Positions 52,980 through 62,333 of a stretch of 64,000 nt of DNA are shown in pieces. Every line of letters starts with the position of its first letter. Positions within the stretch are counted from its first letter, which is position 1. Made by a program: the position numbers and the translations under genes. Source of the DNA: Rhynchopus sp. YZ270_cl-10 (lineage: Eukaryota; Euglenozoa; Diplonemea; Diplonemida; Diplonemidae); contig OZ037890.1 of NCBI GenBank assembly GCA_964035575.1, positions 62,001 through 126,000 on the forward strand, in the 5' to 3' direction. The notes below the pieces were generated by a model. It did no database searches. It was given only the letters and a program-made list of their open reading frames with translations, and had not been told where the DNA came from.

Positions 52980-54524
52980 TCAATTTTTTAACCACGCTGC
53001 TTTGCTTCGTGTCTGCACCACATATACTCGATGCAGGAGCATCACAATCACCGCCAACAGCACTACTACCGCTATGTTAAGTGTCCCGACAGAGCTCTCC
53101 AGGTCTAGCAGACGGGCCTCGATTTTGCCCAACCCGCCAGACATTTTTGCGCCGTGCTTCTCCTTCTCCTCTCTTGCCAACGCTAAACTCATGATCCGCG
53201 ACTCGACCACACTCTTGAACACCCCAAACGAAATGTTCAAAGCATTGTGCTGCTTCAACAGCTGCTCATCCGCAGTACCTACCCCAGCACAGAGCGGGCT
53301 TATCACTGGCATTGTCGTAGGAACCACATGACCACCCGGCAATCTCTGCGTCTCCTTTGTGGGTACAAAGCGGACCGCAATTCCCCCTGCACAGCTCTCC
53401 CCTTTAGGATTGTGCAATGCACAGACTGCTCCGGTTTGATCCGAAACAAAACGGCCACCCATCAACTCAAACCCCAAGCTAGGATGGCCTTCCAGCGTAT
53501 CGTACAACACCTTCACGGCGCCCTCTAAATACGAAGGGTATCCTAGTATGCGGGAGAACACCACAACGCTACCAGGCTTTAATAAAGGTTGGAGGGTGGA
53601 AAGCCCGGCCGAGACGCAGACCGGGTCGACGCAGGAGAACACTGCGAGCGCCACCTCTGAATACTCTGAGACCATATCGGAGGTAAGCCGCCCTGGTGTA
53701 CTGTGGAGACGAACGTTCTCGGGGAGACGCACGCCGCTGCCTGAAGGAGAGCCTGCGGAGGCTACTGCAAGCACGTCACGCTCAGGAAACGTTGCGGCGA
53801 GCGATCGAGAGACGGAGTGGTTATTTGCGTTGGATCCTATGTCCACAAGAAGGCCCTTCTGTTTGTAGGTAACGAGCCATCCAAAATGCGAGAGAATGTA
53901 CGGCAAAGCGTTGCACGGAAGACGTCCTTTCATCGTCGTTGTCAGTTCCTCGATGAGTCCGTAGGCGAATCCTCGCACCGCCTCGCTGCCTTCTAACGCA
54001 GCCCAGTCTGGCTTAGCTTTGTCCTCAACAGGGGGGGCAGGTTCGGTGTGTTTGTGCGCTTTGATGTTGATGAGGGATTTTCTGAAAAGGTTTGACAGTG
54101 CTTTGTTTTCGGCAGGAGGGGGAGGCCGTGGGGGTACCGTCATGGGGTCCTTTTCAGACGTGGCGGACTGCACAGCGCGCTGTTTGTCGGCAGCGTCGAA
54201 GATGTCTTTTTCCTCCTCAGCGTTGTGGTTGATTTCGTCGGTGTTCTTCGCAATGGCGGATGCGATGCGCTCTTCTCGTTTCCGGAGAAGTTCGTCTTCA
54301 GTGTCCGACCCTGACCCGGTCGTGCCCCCCAACACGGCTGCTACAGCCTTTTCGTCAGCGTCCTCTGCCGTCATGTCGTTGGGCTTCTCCTCAGCGCCAC
54401 CCCGGCCTCGGGTGGTGCTTGTGTGCTGGACGCTCCCACGTGCACCGCCATCACCACCCCCTCCTCCCCTCCCGTGAATCGCCGCAAGGAGGTTTGCAAA
54501 GACAAACAACACTAAACGGGGCAT
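52980..54524 (-). CDS. Membrane-anchored methyltransferase-like protein
   Basis: 514 residues from MPRLVLFVFANLLAAIHG, a signal peptide; the frame is open further upstream into a repeat, but there is no better start. Residues 20-190 are charged, low-complexity and partly coiled-coil, with a Pro-rich turn. About 205-425 has the order of a class I SAM-dependent fold: GLLVDIGSNANNHSVSRSLA (motif I, 225-236) with FPERDVLAVASA as strand 2, AVFSCVD, PLLKPGSVVVFSRILG and a beta hairpin with FELMGGRFV. A coiled coil and one C-terminal membrane helix (LNIAVVVLLAVIVMLLHRVYVV) close the protein. The Gly-rich loop is imperfect, so activity is uncertain. The acceptor-like CACCTTCTTCAG lies about 9 nt before the ATG. 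Confidence 0.75.
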   Translation of the reverse strand: MPRLVLFVFANLLAAIHGRGGGGGDGGARGSVQHTSTTRGRGGAEEKPNDMTAEDADEKAVAAVLGGTTGSGSDTEDELLRKREERIASAIAKNTDEINHNAEEEKDIFDAADKQRAVQSATSEKDPMTVPPRPPPPAENKALSNLFRKSLINIKAHKHTEPAPPVEDKAKPDWAALEGSEAVRGFAYGLIEELTTTMKGRLPCNALPYILSHFGWLVTYKQKGLLVDIGSNANNHSVSRSLAATFPERDVLAVASAGSPSGSGVRLPENVRLHSTPGRLTSDMVSEYSEVALAVFSCVDPVCVSAGLSTLQPLLKPGSVVVFSRILGYPSYLEGAVKVLYDTLEGHPSLGFELMGGRFVSDQTGAVCALHNPKGESCAGGIAVRFVPTKETQRLPGGHVVPTTMPVISPLCAGVGTADEQLLKQHNALNISFGVFKSVVESRIMSLALAREEKEKHGAKMSGGLGKIEARLLDLESSVGTLNIAVVVLLAVIVMLLHRVYVVQTRSKAAWLKN

Positions 54525-54572
54525 TTGTGTACTCTGAAGAAGGTGTGTGTGTGGGGAGGGGGAGGGGGAGGG

Positions 54573-54734
54573 CACGCGACGGGGCCCAGTAACAAGTGAC
54601 AAGTGAAAATGACAAGTAAATGACAAGTGATTTACCTACAGCCCAGTGGAAAGTCACATATGTCATTTCACTTGTCATATTTATGACAAGTGAAATGACA
54701 TGTGTTTCACTTGTCACTTGTGGGTCCCGTCGTG
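54573..54734. mobile_element. TIR element M1, intact short copy
   Basis: About 160 bp with ends CACGCGACGGGGCCC and (complemented) CACGACGGGACCCA, each followed by CAAGTGACAAGTGA. The middle contains TTGTCATATTTATGACAAGT, the uninterrupted target into which M2 jumped in the 11.7-kb copy. It lies directly upstream of the methyltransferase-like gene. Confidence 0.7.
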
Positions 54735-55031
54735 CAACTCGTAACAAAATGCCGTTTCTTTCTGATCTTTCTTTTTGATTCAGAACTGCAGAAGTCTCCA
54801 GAAAACCTGTTTTGCACAACACAGAGATGTGTAGAATACAAGGAGGTCATCTTTCGTCAAATAAGAGAAGGAAGGGAGGAAGGAAGGGAGGGAGGAAGGG
54901 ATAACTATTTTTTTCCAGTGATTTTACCCATGACATAAACTTTTTTCTTTGAGGGCTTTTTGATGCATAAAAATAACGAATAACAAAAACGATTCTTGGG
55001 AAATATAAAAAAATGTGCAAAAAAAAAAAAA

Positions 55032-55127
55032 AGTTGACTTGAAATACAAAATCACTCTCGTTGACAGTGTACTTTGGTACAATGACCGGGTGTACCGGTG
55101 GACCCCCAACCATGCAGTCCTACATCC
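55032..55127 (+). repeat. Short oriented repeat S1, copy 8 (full length)
   Basis: A run of A precedes GTTGACTTGAAATACAAA. It ends CCAACCATGCAGTCCTACAT, matching the 31.6-kb copy over its whole length. Confidence 0.65.
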
Positions 55128-55498
55128 ATTTCGTGGTTTACATCATGATATGTTAACCACGAACACAGGGAAAATAAAAATCTGCTATTCAGAAAGAAAA
55201 AGACGGAGCAAATTCGTGCGCGCTAAACAACTTGCTTAAAACTCTCACCCAGCATCTAAAAAAAGGGATACCATTCCGCACTACCCCAGCATTGATTTCG
55301 AACATGACACAAACAAACCTTCAATCCTTTTTTGAGAAACATGCATTTTATCAACACTACCCTTTTTGTGAGGACGGTTTTTTCAAAAAAAGCACACATT
55401 TTATTTGTCTTCTCTCAGAAGGGGGGGGTTAGATAAAAAAAAATGTAACTTTTGCAGTACAATGTATCCTCACATGGCAATGCACCTGAAACAAGAAT

Positions 55499-55530
55499 TT
55501 GACTTGAAATACAAATCCTTCTGATGACTA
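55499..55530 (+). repeat. Short oriented repeat S1, copy 9 (fragment)
   Basis: Only GACTTGAAATACAAATCCTT and a few bases remain. Confidence 0.45.
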
Positions 55531-55628
55531 AACACCTTTTGGTTACGTGACCCAAGAAGACCATGAGAACACCATAGATAGACATGAATCATGCTCGACT
55601 CACCTCATCCATGTATAAGAAGAACATT

Positions 55629-55725
55629 TCGACTTGAAATACAAACCCCTCTCGTGAACAGTGTACCTTAGTAAGGGCATGACCCCGGCGCACCGTGGGT
55701 GGACCCCCAACCAGACGCTCCATCC
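55629..55725 (+). repeat. Short oriented repeat S1, copy 10 (full length)
   Basis: From GACTTGAAATACAAACCCCT to GGACCCCCAACCAGACGCTC, with a 3-4 base insertion in the middle relative to copy 8. Confidence 0.6.
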
Positions 55726-55942
55726 ATTTTCGAGGATTGACAGTTTGATATGATAAACGTTGAATAAGAACACAATCCTCACTACCCTGATAAGGCGGTC
55801 TACGATTTTTTTTCTGTCTTCTTTAATTATTTTCGTGCAAACATACACTAGATTCCCACCCCCCCGAAAGGCTAGAATACTTGAAAGAAGAGTCAAATCC
55901 CAAAAGAAAACATTGAAAGATGTGGCATAACCGATTTTACTT

Positions 55943-56989
55943 TTACAAGAAAGGGTTGACCTTTGGAGCGGAGGACACTTCCCCACCGAATTTGAAGGCG
56001 CTGCTCTCTGCCACCTGCTTGGCGCGCTCCTCCCTTTGTGCAGCCTTGGTGATGTTCTTCTTCTTCGCTTCGCTCTCCTTTGCCTTTCCTGTCTCACCTT
56101 CCGGTGCAGCAACACCCTTACGCTTTGCAGCCACAAGCGCTGCACGGCGCGATTTGATGGCAGTTTCGGTTTCTTTCGTTCTCTCCTCCTTCTTTTGCTC
56201 AAGGTTGACTGTCGGCTTGCTGGTGTCCAGTGCAGATGCCTTTCCGCTTGCGCGGGTCTTACGCTGTTCGAATTTTCTCTTCAAATCTGCGAGGCGTTTG
56301 TAACCTACGTCACCCATAGCAAAGGTTTCCTGCTGATACGGCACTTCGGCCACTTCAATCTCGGTCCACGGGATTGTGTACAGTGTTTCCAGTGAAGTTA
56401 CTTCCCACTCCCGCAACGCAGCGAACCCCTTCTTGCTGGTCAAGAAGGGGGCTTCGAAGAGACCCCCCTTGGCTTGGTTGGTCTCCTCGTCACGAAGTGT
56501 CGTGAGCTCCTTTTCGCGTCCGCTTTCGAATGTGGCACGGTAGTGGTTGCCGGCACGCTTTTCTTTGAGTTCGCCAATCTCGACGTCGTGGCGTCTAAGG
56601 TATTCGACAGTGATCTCAACGAGGCGTTCCTTAGTGATGCATTTGAGGTTGACAAACTCCATAGCCCTGGAAGGGTCGAAGATGTAGTCTTTGTACCAGC
56701 GTGCTTTGTGGCTTTTGAGGCGTAGTTTGGTGTCGAGGAGGTGGCGGTGCGCGACCTTCTTGTTGTCTTTCTCGAAGCTGCGCATCAGCTGCTTTGCGCG
56801 TCGTGACTTAGGGTGGAGGAGCTTCACCTCGGCAAGGGGGTTGTGGTGTACCTCGATCTTCCCGCGGCCACGCTTAGCTGCATGCGCGGACATCTTCCTC
56901 CCATTCTTCGCCGAAGTACTCTCCGACCCCACCCCAATCTTCTTCTGCAACTCCTTCATCGTCAGCGACTTTCCCTTTTTTCCTCCCAT
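55943..56989 (-). CDS. TMA16: TMA16-like ribosome biogenesis factor
   Basis: 348 residues, intronless. In yeast and human, TMA16 associates with 60S pre-ribosomes and translating ribosomes. The core at about 58-215 matches in order: LHPKSRRAKQL (human HPYSRKAAQ), a basic helix, RWYKDYIFDP, ITKERLVEITVEYLRRHDVEIGELKEKR, a Glu-rich helix, GLFEAPFLTSKKGFAALREWEVTSLETLYTIPWTEIE (human GLEIPDIL..FREWDFDLKKLPNIK). A Lys/Ala/Glu-rich extension of about 130 residues at the C-terminus is not in the standard family. The N-terminus (MGGKKGKSLT) suits nucleolar import. Pyrimidine-ACAG and CTCAG sites lie 20-35 nt before the ATG, and CTAAAAAA directly precedes it. Confidence 0.82.
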   Translation of the reverse strand: MGGKKGKSLTMKELQKKIGVGSESTSAKNGRKMSAHAAKRGRGKIEVHHNPLAEVKLLHPKSRRAKQLMRSFEKDNKKVAHRHLLDTKLRLKSHKARWYKDYIFDPSRAMEFVNLKCITKERLVEITVEYLRRHDVEIGELKEKRAGNHYRATFESGREKELTTLRDEETNQAKGGLFEAPFLTSKKGFAALREWEVTSLETLYTIPWTEIEVAEVPYQQETFAMGDVGYKRLADLKRKFEQRKTRASGKASALDTSKPTVNLEQKKEERTKETETAIKSRRAALVAAKRKGVAAPEGETGKAKESEAKKKNITKAAQREERAKQVAESSAFKFGGEVSSAPKVNPFL

Positions 56990-57205
56990 TTTTTTAGTGT
57001 AGTGTTTTGCTGAGTGTTCTGTGGGGAGGTGGTGATGATTATGTCTTTTGTTTTGATGAATAACGAGAGCAACAATACTGCATATACCTCCTCACTGTAC
57101 AAGGCTAGAGTAGGGGTAAGTAGGTGAGCGAAACTAAGAAGCTGTAGGGTGGTGCGGGGGGATGTGCAAACAAAACAACAGTGCAGTGGGAGAGTCGTGT
57201 TTTTA

Positions 57206-57255
57206 TTTTTGAAAACTTGGTTTATTAGTGTAGCCACCCTAGAGTGTGCTCCACT
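57206..57255 (+). repeat. Short oriented repeat S3, copy 6
   Basis: GAAAACTTGGTTTATTAGTG, then the exact CACCCTAGAGTGTGCTCCAC. It is flanked by T-rich sequence and lies 17 bp before the long direct repeat. Confidence 0.6.
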
Positions 57256-57271
57256 GTTTTTTTTGTTTTTA

Positions 57272-58271
57272 AATATTTAATGCTGGTTTTTACACCAGCA
57301 GCTGGAAGCCCCGGGAATTGCCCCCCTCCTCCACACCTGCCCACCCGCATTTTTCCTCGCGTGATGAGCAAACACCCCACAAAGGACAGAGCGAGGGGGC
57401 ACATGGGACAATAGAGAGGGGAATGGGGAGAGGGGGCAACCATGTTTCAGGAAAAAGAGGAATAAGAAAAAAAAGGGAAAAATATAGAAACAATACAATG
57501 GGAATGTTTCGCGAAAGGTGTCGCTTATCGGTGGTTCGGGCGCACGTAGGATTCTTTCTTCTTGGAAAACCACAACGTGAATGCACGCACCGATGTGATA
57601 AAAAAACAGACACATATTGCAAAAACAGAGCCATCATTAGCGATAAGAAAACAGAGTGCTTCTTGGAGTGAGCCCCGAACCAGAAGAAAGGCTGCCGTGA
57701 TGAGAACCTTCTCCCCGTTGTGTCAAGAGCTCACTAATGAACGCTACTGCAAGGAATGCTGTACACTATAGCGCACGGAGTGCATTGACAGTGCAAAACA
57801 GACAATCCAAGCAGGAAGAAAAGAAAAGGGTGTCCTGCAGCAAAGTGAACAAGAACTTTCATAATAATAAAAACAAAATCAGTTGGCAAAACGTTGAAAA
57901 GGAAAAGAAAATAAAACTGTCTTGTGTGTGTGGGGAAGAGGGTGAGAGTATCTTCCACCACATATAAAAAGACAAGAAACGAGGGAAGCATGTGGGATGT
58001 ATAAAAAGCGCGTTATGTTTATGCGAAGTCTTGTGACGCAGAGGAGGCCCTGTCTCTCCTCTCCCTCTCTAACCCACCCTGTGCAGGCGGGTAGAGATGC
58101 TCGCTTAGAGAGAGAGGCCCTCCTGTTCTCTGCAGAAGTGTGGTTGTCCTTCCCACACACCAGGATGGCAACACTTGAACGAACAAGGTCTGCCTGCCTG
58201 CCAGTGTGGGGTGTGTTGTTACATGTTGCGCGTGTCGAATCATAAAAATAAAAGTGAAAACGTAGTAAGCA
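57272..58271 (+). repeat. Long direct repeat, copy A
   Basis: It starts near TTAATGCTGGTTTTTACACC and runs about 1 kb. It matches 62967-64000 nearly base for base, with short indels and a few substitutions. The start contains a GCTGG...CCAGC hairpin. No reading frame is preserved in both copies with coding character, so it looks like duplicated noncoding spacer. Confidence 0.8.
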
Positions 58272-58531
58272 CCTTGGAAATGCGCAAGCAACAATTGCTA
58301 ACGGAGATACCAAAGAAACAGCTAAAGTAAAAACAAAATTAAAAAATGACTGTGGTGCGGCCCCAAAGCCAGTATTCACAAAGTCTTCACAGAGTCCTTA
58401 CACGGAAGAAAAACGATAGAGCAACATTCTGTATTTGTTCCGTGCGCTTTGTAAACCATTATAAAGTCTTTGCATACTCATTTCATCTTCCGTAACACCA
58501 CAGTGAACTGGAAAAAAGAAAAGAAAAGTTT

Positions 58532-58568
58532 AGAAGATGACCCCAAGCCTCTCGTGCTTAGTCACCTT
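58532..58568 (+). repeat. Short oriented repeat S2, copy 8
   Basis: TTTAGAAGATGACCCCAAGC, then CTCTCGTGCTTAGTCACC. The TTTAGAAGATGA context equals that of the 22.9-kb copy. Confidence 0.55.
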
Positions 58569-58823
58569 GAACAAAAAATCGAAATAAAAAGGGGGAGGGA
58601 AAAAAGAAAAACAATAATAAAAGAAGTCGAAGGGTAGAAATAAATGGATGTGCAGAAGTGGAATATAATAAATTCGGTTTTTATTTTCAGGGGATGTAAG
58701 GTAAAGAAGAACCCATCAAAAAGAAATTGAGGTCTGGAAGAAAATGAAAACAAGACGTAATCATAATATAATGAGGAGAAAAAAACTTCTCCAGAAATTG
58801 CAGAAGAACAGTCAGTGGTCAGG

Positions 58824-61800
58824 TCAGTGGGACAGGTTCTCGGTAGGGATAACCTCCTTGGCACCGCTGGGAAGGGTCCACTTCAGGTCCAGCAAGGCGC
58901 TCCCCCTGCGCTCAAAGAAGTGGACCTTCATAGGGTGCGAGCCTGCAGAGAGCCACAGCTTCGTCGTCTTTGTCCTTGCCCCGTGGGTGCCACCGTTCTC
59001 AATCTCCTTCTTACCGTCAAGCCACAGGCGCGACCCGTCGTCCGACGTCAGGTGCAGCGTGTACTCGCCCGCAACAGTCACTTCCAAGGCGCCCTCCAGC
59101 TCCGCAGCGAAGTTTTCCACCAGCGACCCGTCAATATCCGTCCACACGCTGTCCACAAACTCGACACGCTCCGCCACAACGGTAAAGTCCGGCATCAGTG
59201 CGTCGAAGTCAGGGAAGTCTAACATGTCGCCACCAGGCTTGTAGATAGACATCGCCAGTCCACCCCTGGTGGCGGGTGTCGGTGCCGAGGTTGCTGGTGC
59301 ACGAGTCGGTCTACTCGGTGTTGCAGTGTTGGGCACAGGGACAGCAGCGCGAGGGGACAGGTTCTCGGTAGGGATAACCTCCTTGGCACCGCTGGGAAGG
59401 GTCCACTTCAGGTCCAGCAAGGCGGTCCCCCTGCGCTCAAAGAAGTGAATCTTCATAGGGTGCGAGCCTGCAGAGAGCCACAGCTTCGTCGTCTTTGTCC
59501 TTGCCCCGTGGGTGCCACCGTTCTCAATCTCCTTCTCACCGTCAAGCCACAGGCGCGACCCGTCGTCCGACGTCAGGTGCAGCGTGTACTCACCCGCAAC
59601 AGCCACCACCAAGGCACCCTCCAGCTCCGCAGCGAAGTTTTCCACCAGCGACCCGTCAATATCCGTCCACATGTTGTCCACAAACTCGACACGCTCCGCC
59701 ACAACGGCAAAGTCCGGCATCAGCGCGTCGAAGTCAGGGAAGTCTAACATGTCGCCACCAGGCTTGTAGATCGACATCGCCAGTCCACCCCTGGTGGCGG
59801 GTGTCGGTGGCAGGGGAACCGATGTTGCTGGTGCACGGGTTCTTGGTGCGTCTGTCGCAGGTACGCGGGTCCTCGGAGCCTGGGTTGCTGGTGCACGAGT
59901 CGGTCTACTCGGTGTTGCAGTGCGAGGCACAGGGACAGGTGTCGGGACGGGAGTCTGGACACCAGTGCGAGGGGACAGGTTCTCGGTAGGGATAACCTCC
60001 TTGGCACCGCTGGGAAGGGTCCACTTCAGGTCCAGCAAGGCGCTCCCCCTGCGCTCAAAGAAGTGAATCTTCATAGGGTGCGAGCCTGCAGAGAGCCACA
60101 GCTTCGTCGTCTTTGTCCTTGCCCCGTGGGTGCCACCGTTCTCAATCTCCTTCTCACCGTCAAGCCACAGGCGCGACCCGTCGTCCGACGTCAGGTGCAG
60201 CGTGTACTCACCCGCAACAGTCACTTCCAAGGCGCCCTCCAGCTCCGCAGCGAAGTTTTCCACCAGCGACCCGTCAATATCCGTCCACATGCTGTCCACA
60301 AACTCGACACGCTCCGCCACAACGGCAAAGTCCGGCATCAGTGCGTCGAAGTCAGGGAAGTCTAACATGTCGCCACCAGGCTTGTAGATAGACATCGCCA
60401 GTCCACCCCTGGTGGCGGGTGTCGGTGGCAGGGGAACCGATGTTGCTGGTGCACGGGTCCTCGGAGCCGGGGTTGCTGGTGCGCGGGTCGGTGTGGCAGT
60501 GCGAGGCACAGGGACGGGCGTCGGGACAGGAGTCGGGACGGGTGTGGGGACAGCAGTGCGAGGAACAGGTGGGGTAGGTGGGACAGACACAGGCGGCGCA
60601 CTTCCCGCCATGCACTGCAACTTGAACTCGTCGAGCCACCCGTTCCCGAAGAAGGTCGCCCTCGTGAGCCCACCAGCACAGCTCGAGGGCATGGAGGCGG
60701 TCGAGCCCAGGTAGTCGCCGTCCACAAGCACCTTGTATGTCATGGCTGTCCAGTCCATCTCCACCTTCACAGCGTAGAACCTGTCTGCTTCCGGTGCAGT
60801 GTTCGCCACCAGACTGTTTCCTACACGCCACTGCCCGTTCGAGTAGCGCTGCACAAGTGCACACATCGTGGAGCCACTGCGCAGGTACACGGCAGGCCAC
60901 TGCTGCGTGCTCCCACCCATCGCGGACATGTGGAACGAGACTGTCTTTGCCTCACTGGCAGCAAAGGTCGTCGAGGCCAGACCACGCGACGACGACCCCA
61001 CCTCACCCACACGCATGCTTGCGCCCCCCGCCACAAACACAGACGAGTCCTCCGTCGCCGCACCATACGCCGTCCACGTCAGCTCCCCGTCAAACGGGTG
61101 CAGCACGTCCGCAGGGCACGTCACCGTCCCGCTGCAGTCGGGGCCTGCGTACCCAGAAGCACACTGGCACGGCGTCAGCAGGTCCTCAACACACGTCCCG
61201 CGTCCGCTGCACACGTTCGGGTCGCTCGCCGAAATCCCAAAGCAGAGGGTGTGGGCATCTGCCACACGCACGCGCACCTCACACGTTGTCGACGGCCCGT
61301 CCGTCCCAGTGAAGGTCGCACTCAGTGTGAAGGTCTGCCCCGCAACAGCGGCAGACGGCGTGAACGTGAGCTCCGTGAAGCCCATGTTCCCCAGGCTGCT
61401 CCCGGACGCACGCGAGTACGCCATCTGTCCTGCAGGCGCCGTCGTCCCCGCGTACGACACACGGACAGACTTCGAGGATTTGTACATCACGTTGAAGTCC
61501 AGGTTCCACGCCTTCGAGTGTGGGATCAGGTGTGTCTCTGTCACGTCAATCGACGGCATGCAAGTCGGGCGTGCGTAGTTCGCAGAGCACTCGTTGTACA
61601 TGAACTGGATTGCCGCCACGTCCCCGCTGCTCAGCGACGAGCGCTGTCCAATCGGCTCCGGCGCGATGATGGTTGGGCCGTTCCCGTTCGAGAATGCTGT
61701 CGAGTGGTAGTGCATGATCGAGGAGTAGTCGTACGCACCCAGGTCGCGCCCACTTGAGCCCATCGAGTCGAACGCATAGACGTAGCCGTCCTGCACTGCC

Positions 61801-62333
61801 GTCGAGTCCACCACCACGTACTCGTCACGGTCCTTGCGCATCTGCTCGTGCAGCAGCCCAAGAGAGTGTCCGATCTCGTGGATCGTCGATCCTGTCGAAC
61901 ACGCAGCCGCAAGGTTGATTGTGTTCACGTTCGACCCGTACGTCCCCACAGGCGAGTTGCAGCCGCTCCCCGCAATGAACTTGATGTAGGGACGCGCACA
62001 GCTCCCCGCACTCGCACACTTTGTGAACCGGATGCAGGTCTTCGCCTCCCAGTCTGCGACAGCACCAAGCACACGCACGTCGTCTGCCGCCATCGGTGTT
62101 GCGCCCTCTGCGTTCACCGCCTCTGTCTCGATGTAGTAGCGCACCTGCCCCAACGGGAACAGCTGCCACTGGCTTGTCAGCGGCGACGCTGAGAGCGCTT
62201 TCCCGCTGCGCCCCTCACGCGGCACCTGGATGTCGCCCTCCACAATGTCGTAGTCATGGTGTCTGTGGCCGTGGCTGTCCACCGATGCACACAGCAGCAA
62301 CAGCGGCAGCGGCAGCATGTGACTCACGTGCAT
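58824..62333 (-). CDS. Secreted astacin metalloprotease with EGF and three PA14 domains
   Basis: 1169 residues, intronless. The start at 62333 gives a signal peptide (MLPLPLLLLCASVDSHG); the longer open frame has no ATG. A short propeptide carries VEGD (Asp34), the aspartate-switch motif of astacins. The protease at about 60-255 has HEIGHSLGLLHE (His152, His156, His162, Glu153) and the Met-turn SIMHY (Met207, Tyr209). A beta domain, an EGF module (364-400) and a LamG-like sandwich (about 405-600) follow. Three PA14 carbohydrate-binding domains of about 140 residues (LHLTSDDGSRLWLDG in each) are nearly identical and joined by Thr/Pro/Arg linkers of about 30-45 residues. It is probably secreted and acts on glycan-bearing targets. 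Confidence 0.93.
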   Translation of the reverse strand: MHVSHMLPLPLLLLCASVDSHGHRHHDYDIVEGDIQVPREGRSGKALSASPLTSQWQLFPLGQVRYYIETEAVNAEGATPMAADDVRVLGAVADWEAKTCIRFTKCASAGSCARPYIKFIAGSGCNSPVGTYGSNVNTINLAAACSTGSTIHEIGHSLGLLHEQMRKDRDEYVVVDSTAVQDGYVYAFDSMGSSGRDLGAYDYSSIMHYHSTAFSNGNGPTIIAPEPIGQRSSLSSGDVAAIQFMYNECSANYARPTCMPSIDVTETHLIPHSKAWNLDFNVMYKSSKSVRVSYAGTTAPAGQMAYSRASGSSLGNMGFTELTFTPSAAVAGQTFTLSATFTGTDGPSTTCEVRVRVADAHTLCFGISASDPNVCSGRGTCVEDLLTPCQCASGYAGPDCSGTVTCPADVLHPFDGELTWTAYGAATEDSSVFVAGGASMRVGEVGSSSRGLASTTFAASEAKTVSFHMSAMGGSTQQWPAVYLRSGSTMCALVQRYSNGQWRVGNSLVANTAPEADRFYAVKVEMDWTAMTYKVLVDGDYLGSTASMPSSCAGGLTRATFFGNGWLDEFKLQCMAGSAPPVSVPPTPPVPRTAVPTPVPTPVPTPVPVPRTATPTRAPATPAPRTRAPATSVPLPPTPATRGGLAMSIYKPGGDMLDFPDFDALMPDFAVVAERVEFVDSMWTDIDGSLVENFAAELEGALEVTVAGEYTLHLTSDDGSRLWLDGEKEIENGGTHGARTKTTKLWLSAGSHPMKIHFFERRGSALLDLKWTLPSGAKEVIPTENLSPRTGVQTPVPTPVPVPRTATPSRPTRAPATQAPRTRVPATDAPRTRAPATSVPLPPTPATRGGLAMSIYKPGGDMLDFPDFDALMPDFAVVAERVEFVDNMWTDIDGSLVENFAAELEGALVVAVAGEYTLHLTSDDGSRLWLDGEKEIENGGTHGARTKTTKLWLSAGSHPMKIHFFERRGTALLDLKWTLPSGAKEVIPTENLSPRAAVPVPNTATPSRPTRAPATSAPTPATRGGLAMSIYKPGGDMLDFPDFDALMPDFTVVAERVEFVDSVWTDIDGSLVENFAAELEGALEVTVAGEYTLHLTSDDGSRLWLDGKKEIENGGTHGARTKTTKLWLSAGSHPMKVHFFERRGSALLDLKWTLPSGAKEVIPTENLSH
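58842..60405 (-). repeat. Three near-identical PA14-coding repeats
   Basis: Units at about 58842-59265, 59358-59790 and 59976-60405 are almost the same DNA. Only scattered substitutions separate them (for example WLDGKKE against WLDGEKE, FTVVAE against FAVVAE), so they arose or were homogenised recently. Confidence 0.85.

Larger units (their letters stand above)
54525..55942. other. Spacer with an M1-type element and three S1 copies
   Basis: Elements are listed separately. A GGAAG-type purine repeat lies at 54868-54900. No coding frame found. Confidence 0.6.
56990..58823. other. Spacer with S3, S2 and a long direct repeat
   Basis: The left copy of the 1-kb direct repeat occupies 57272-58271. 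The last 500 bp before the astacin stop is A/T-rich apart from one S2 copy. Confidence 0.6.
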
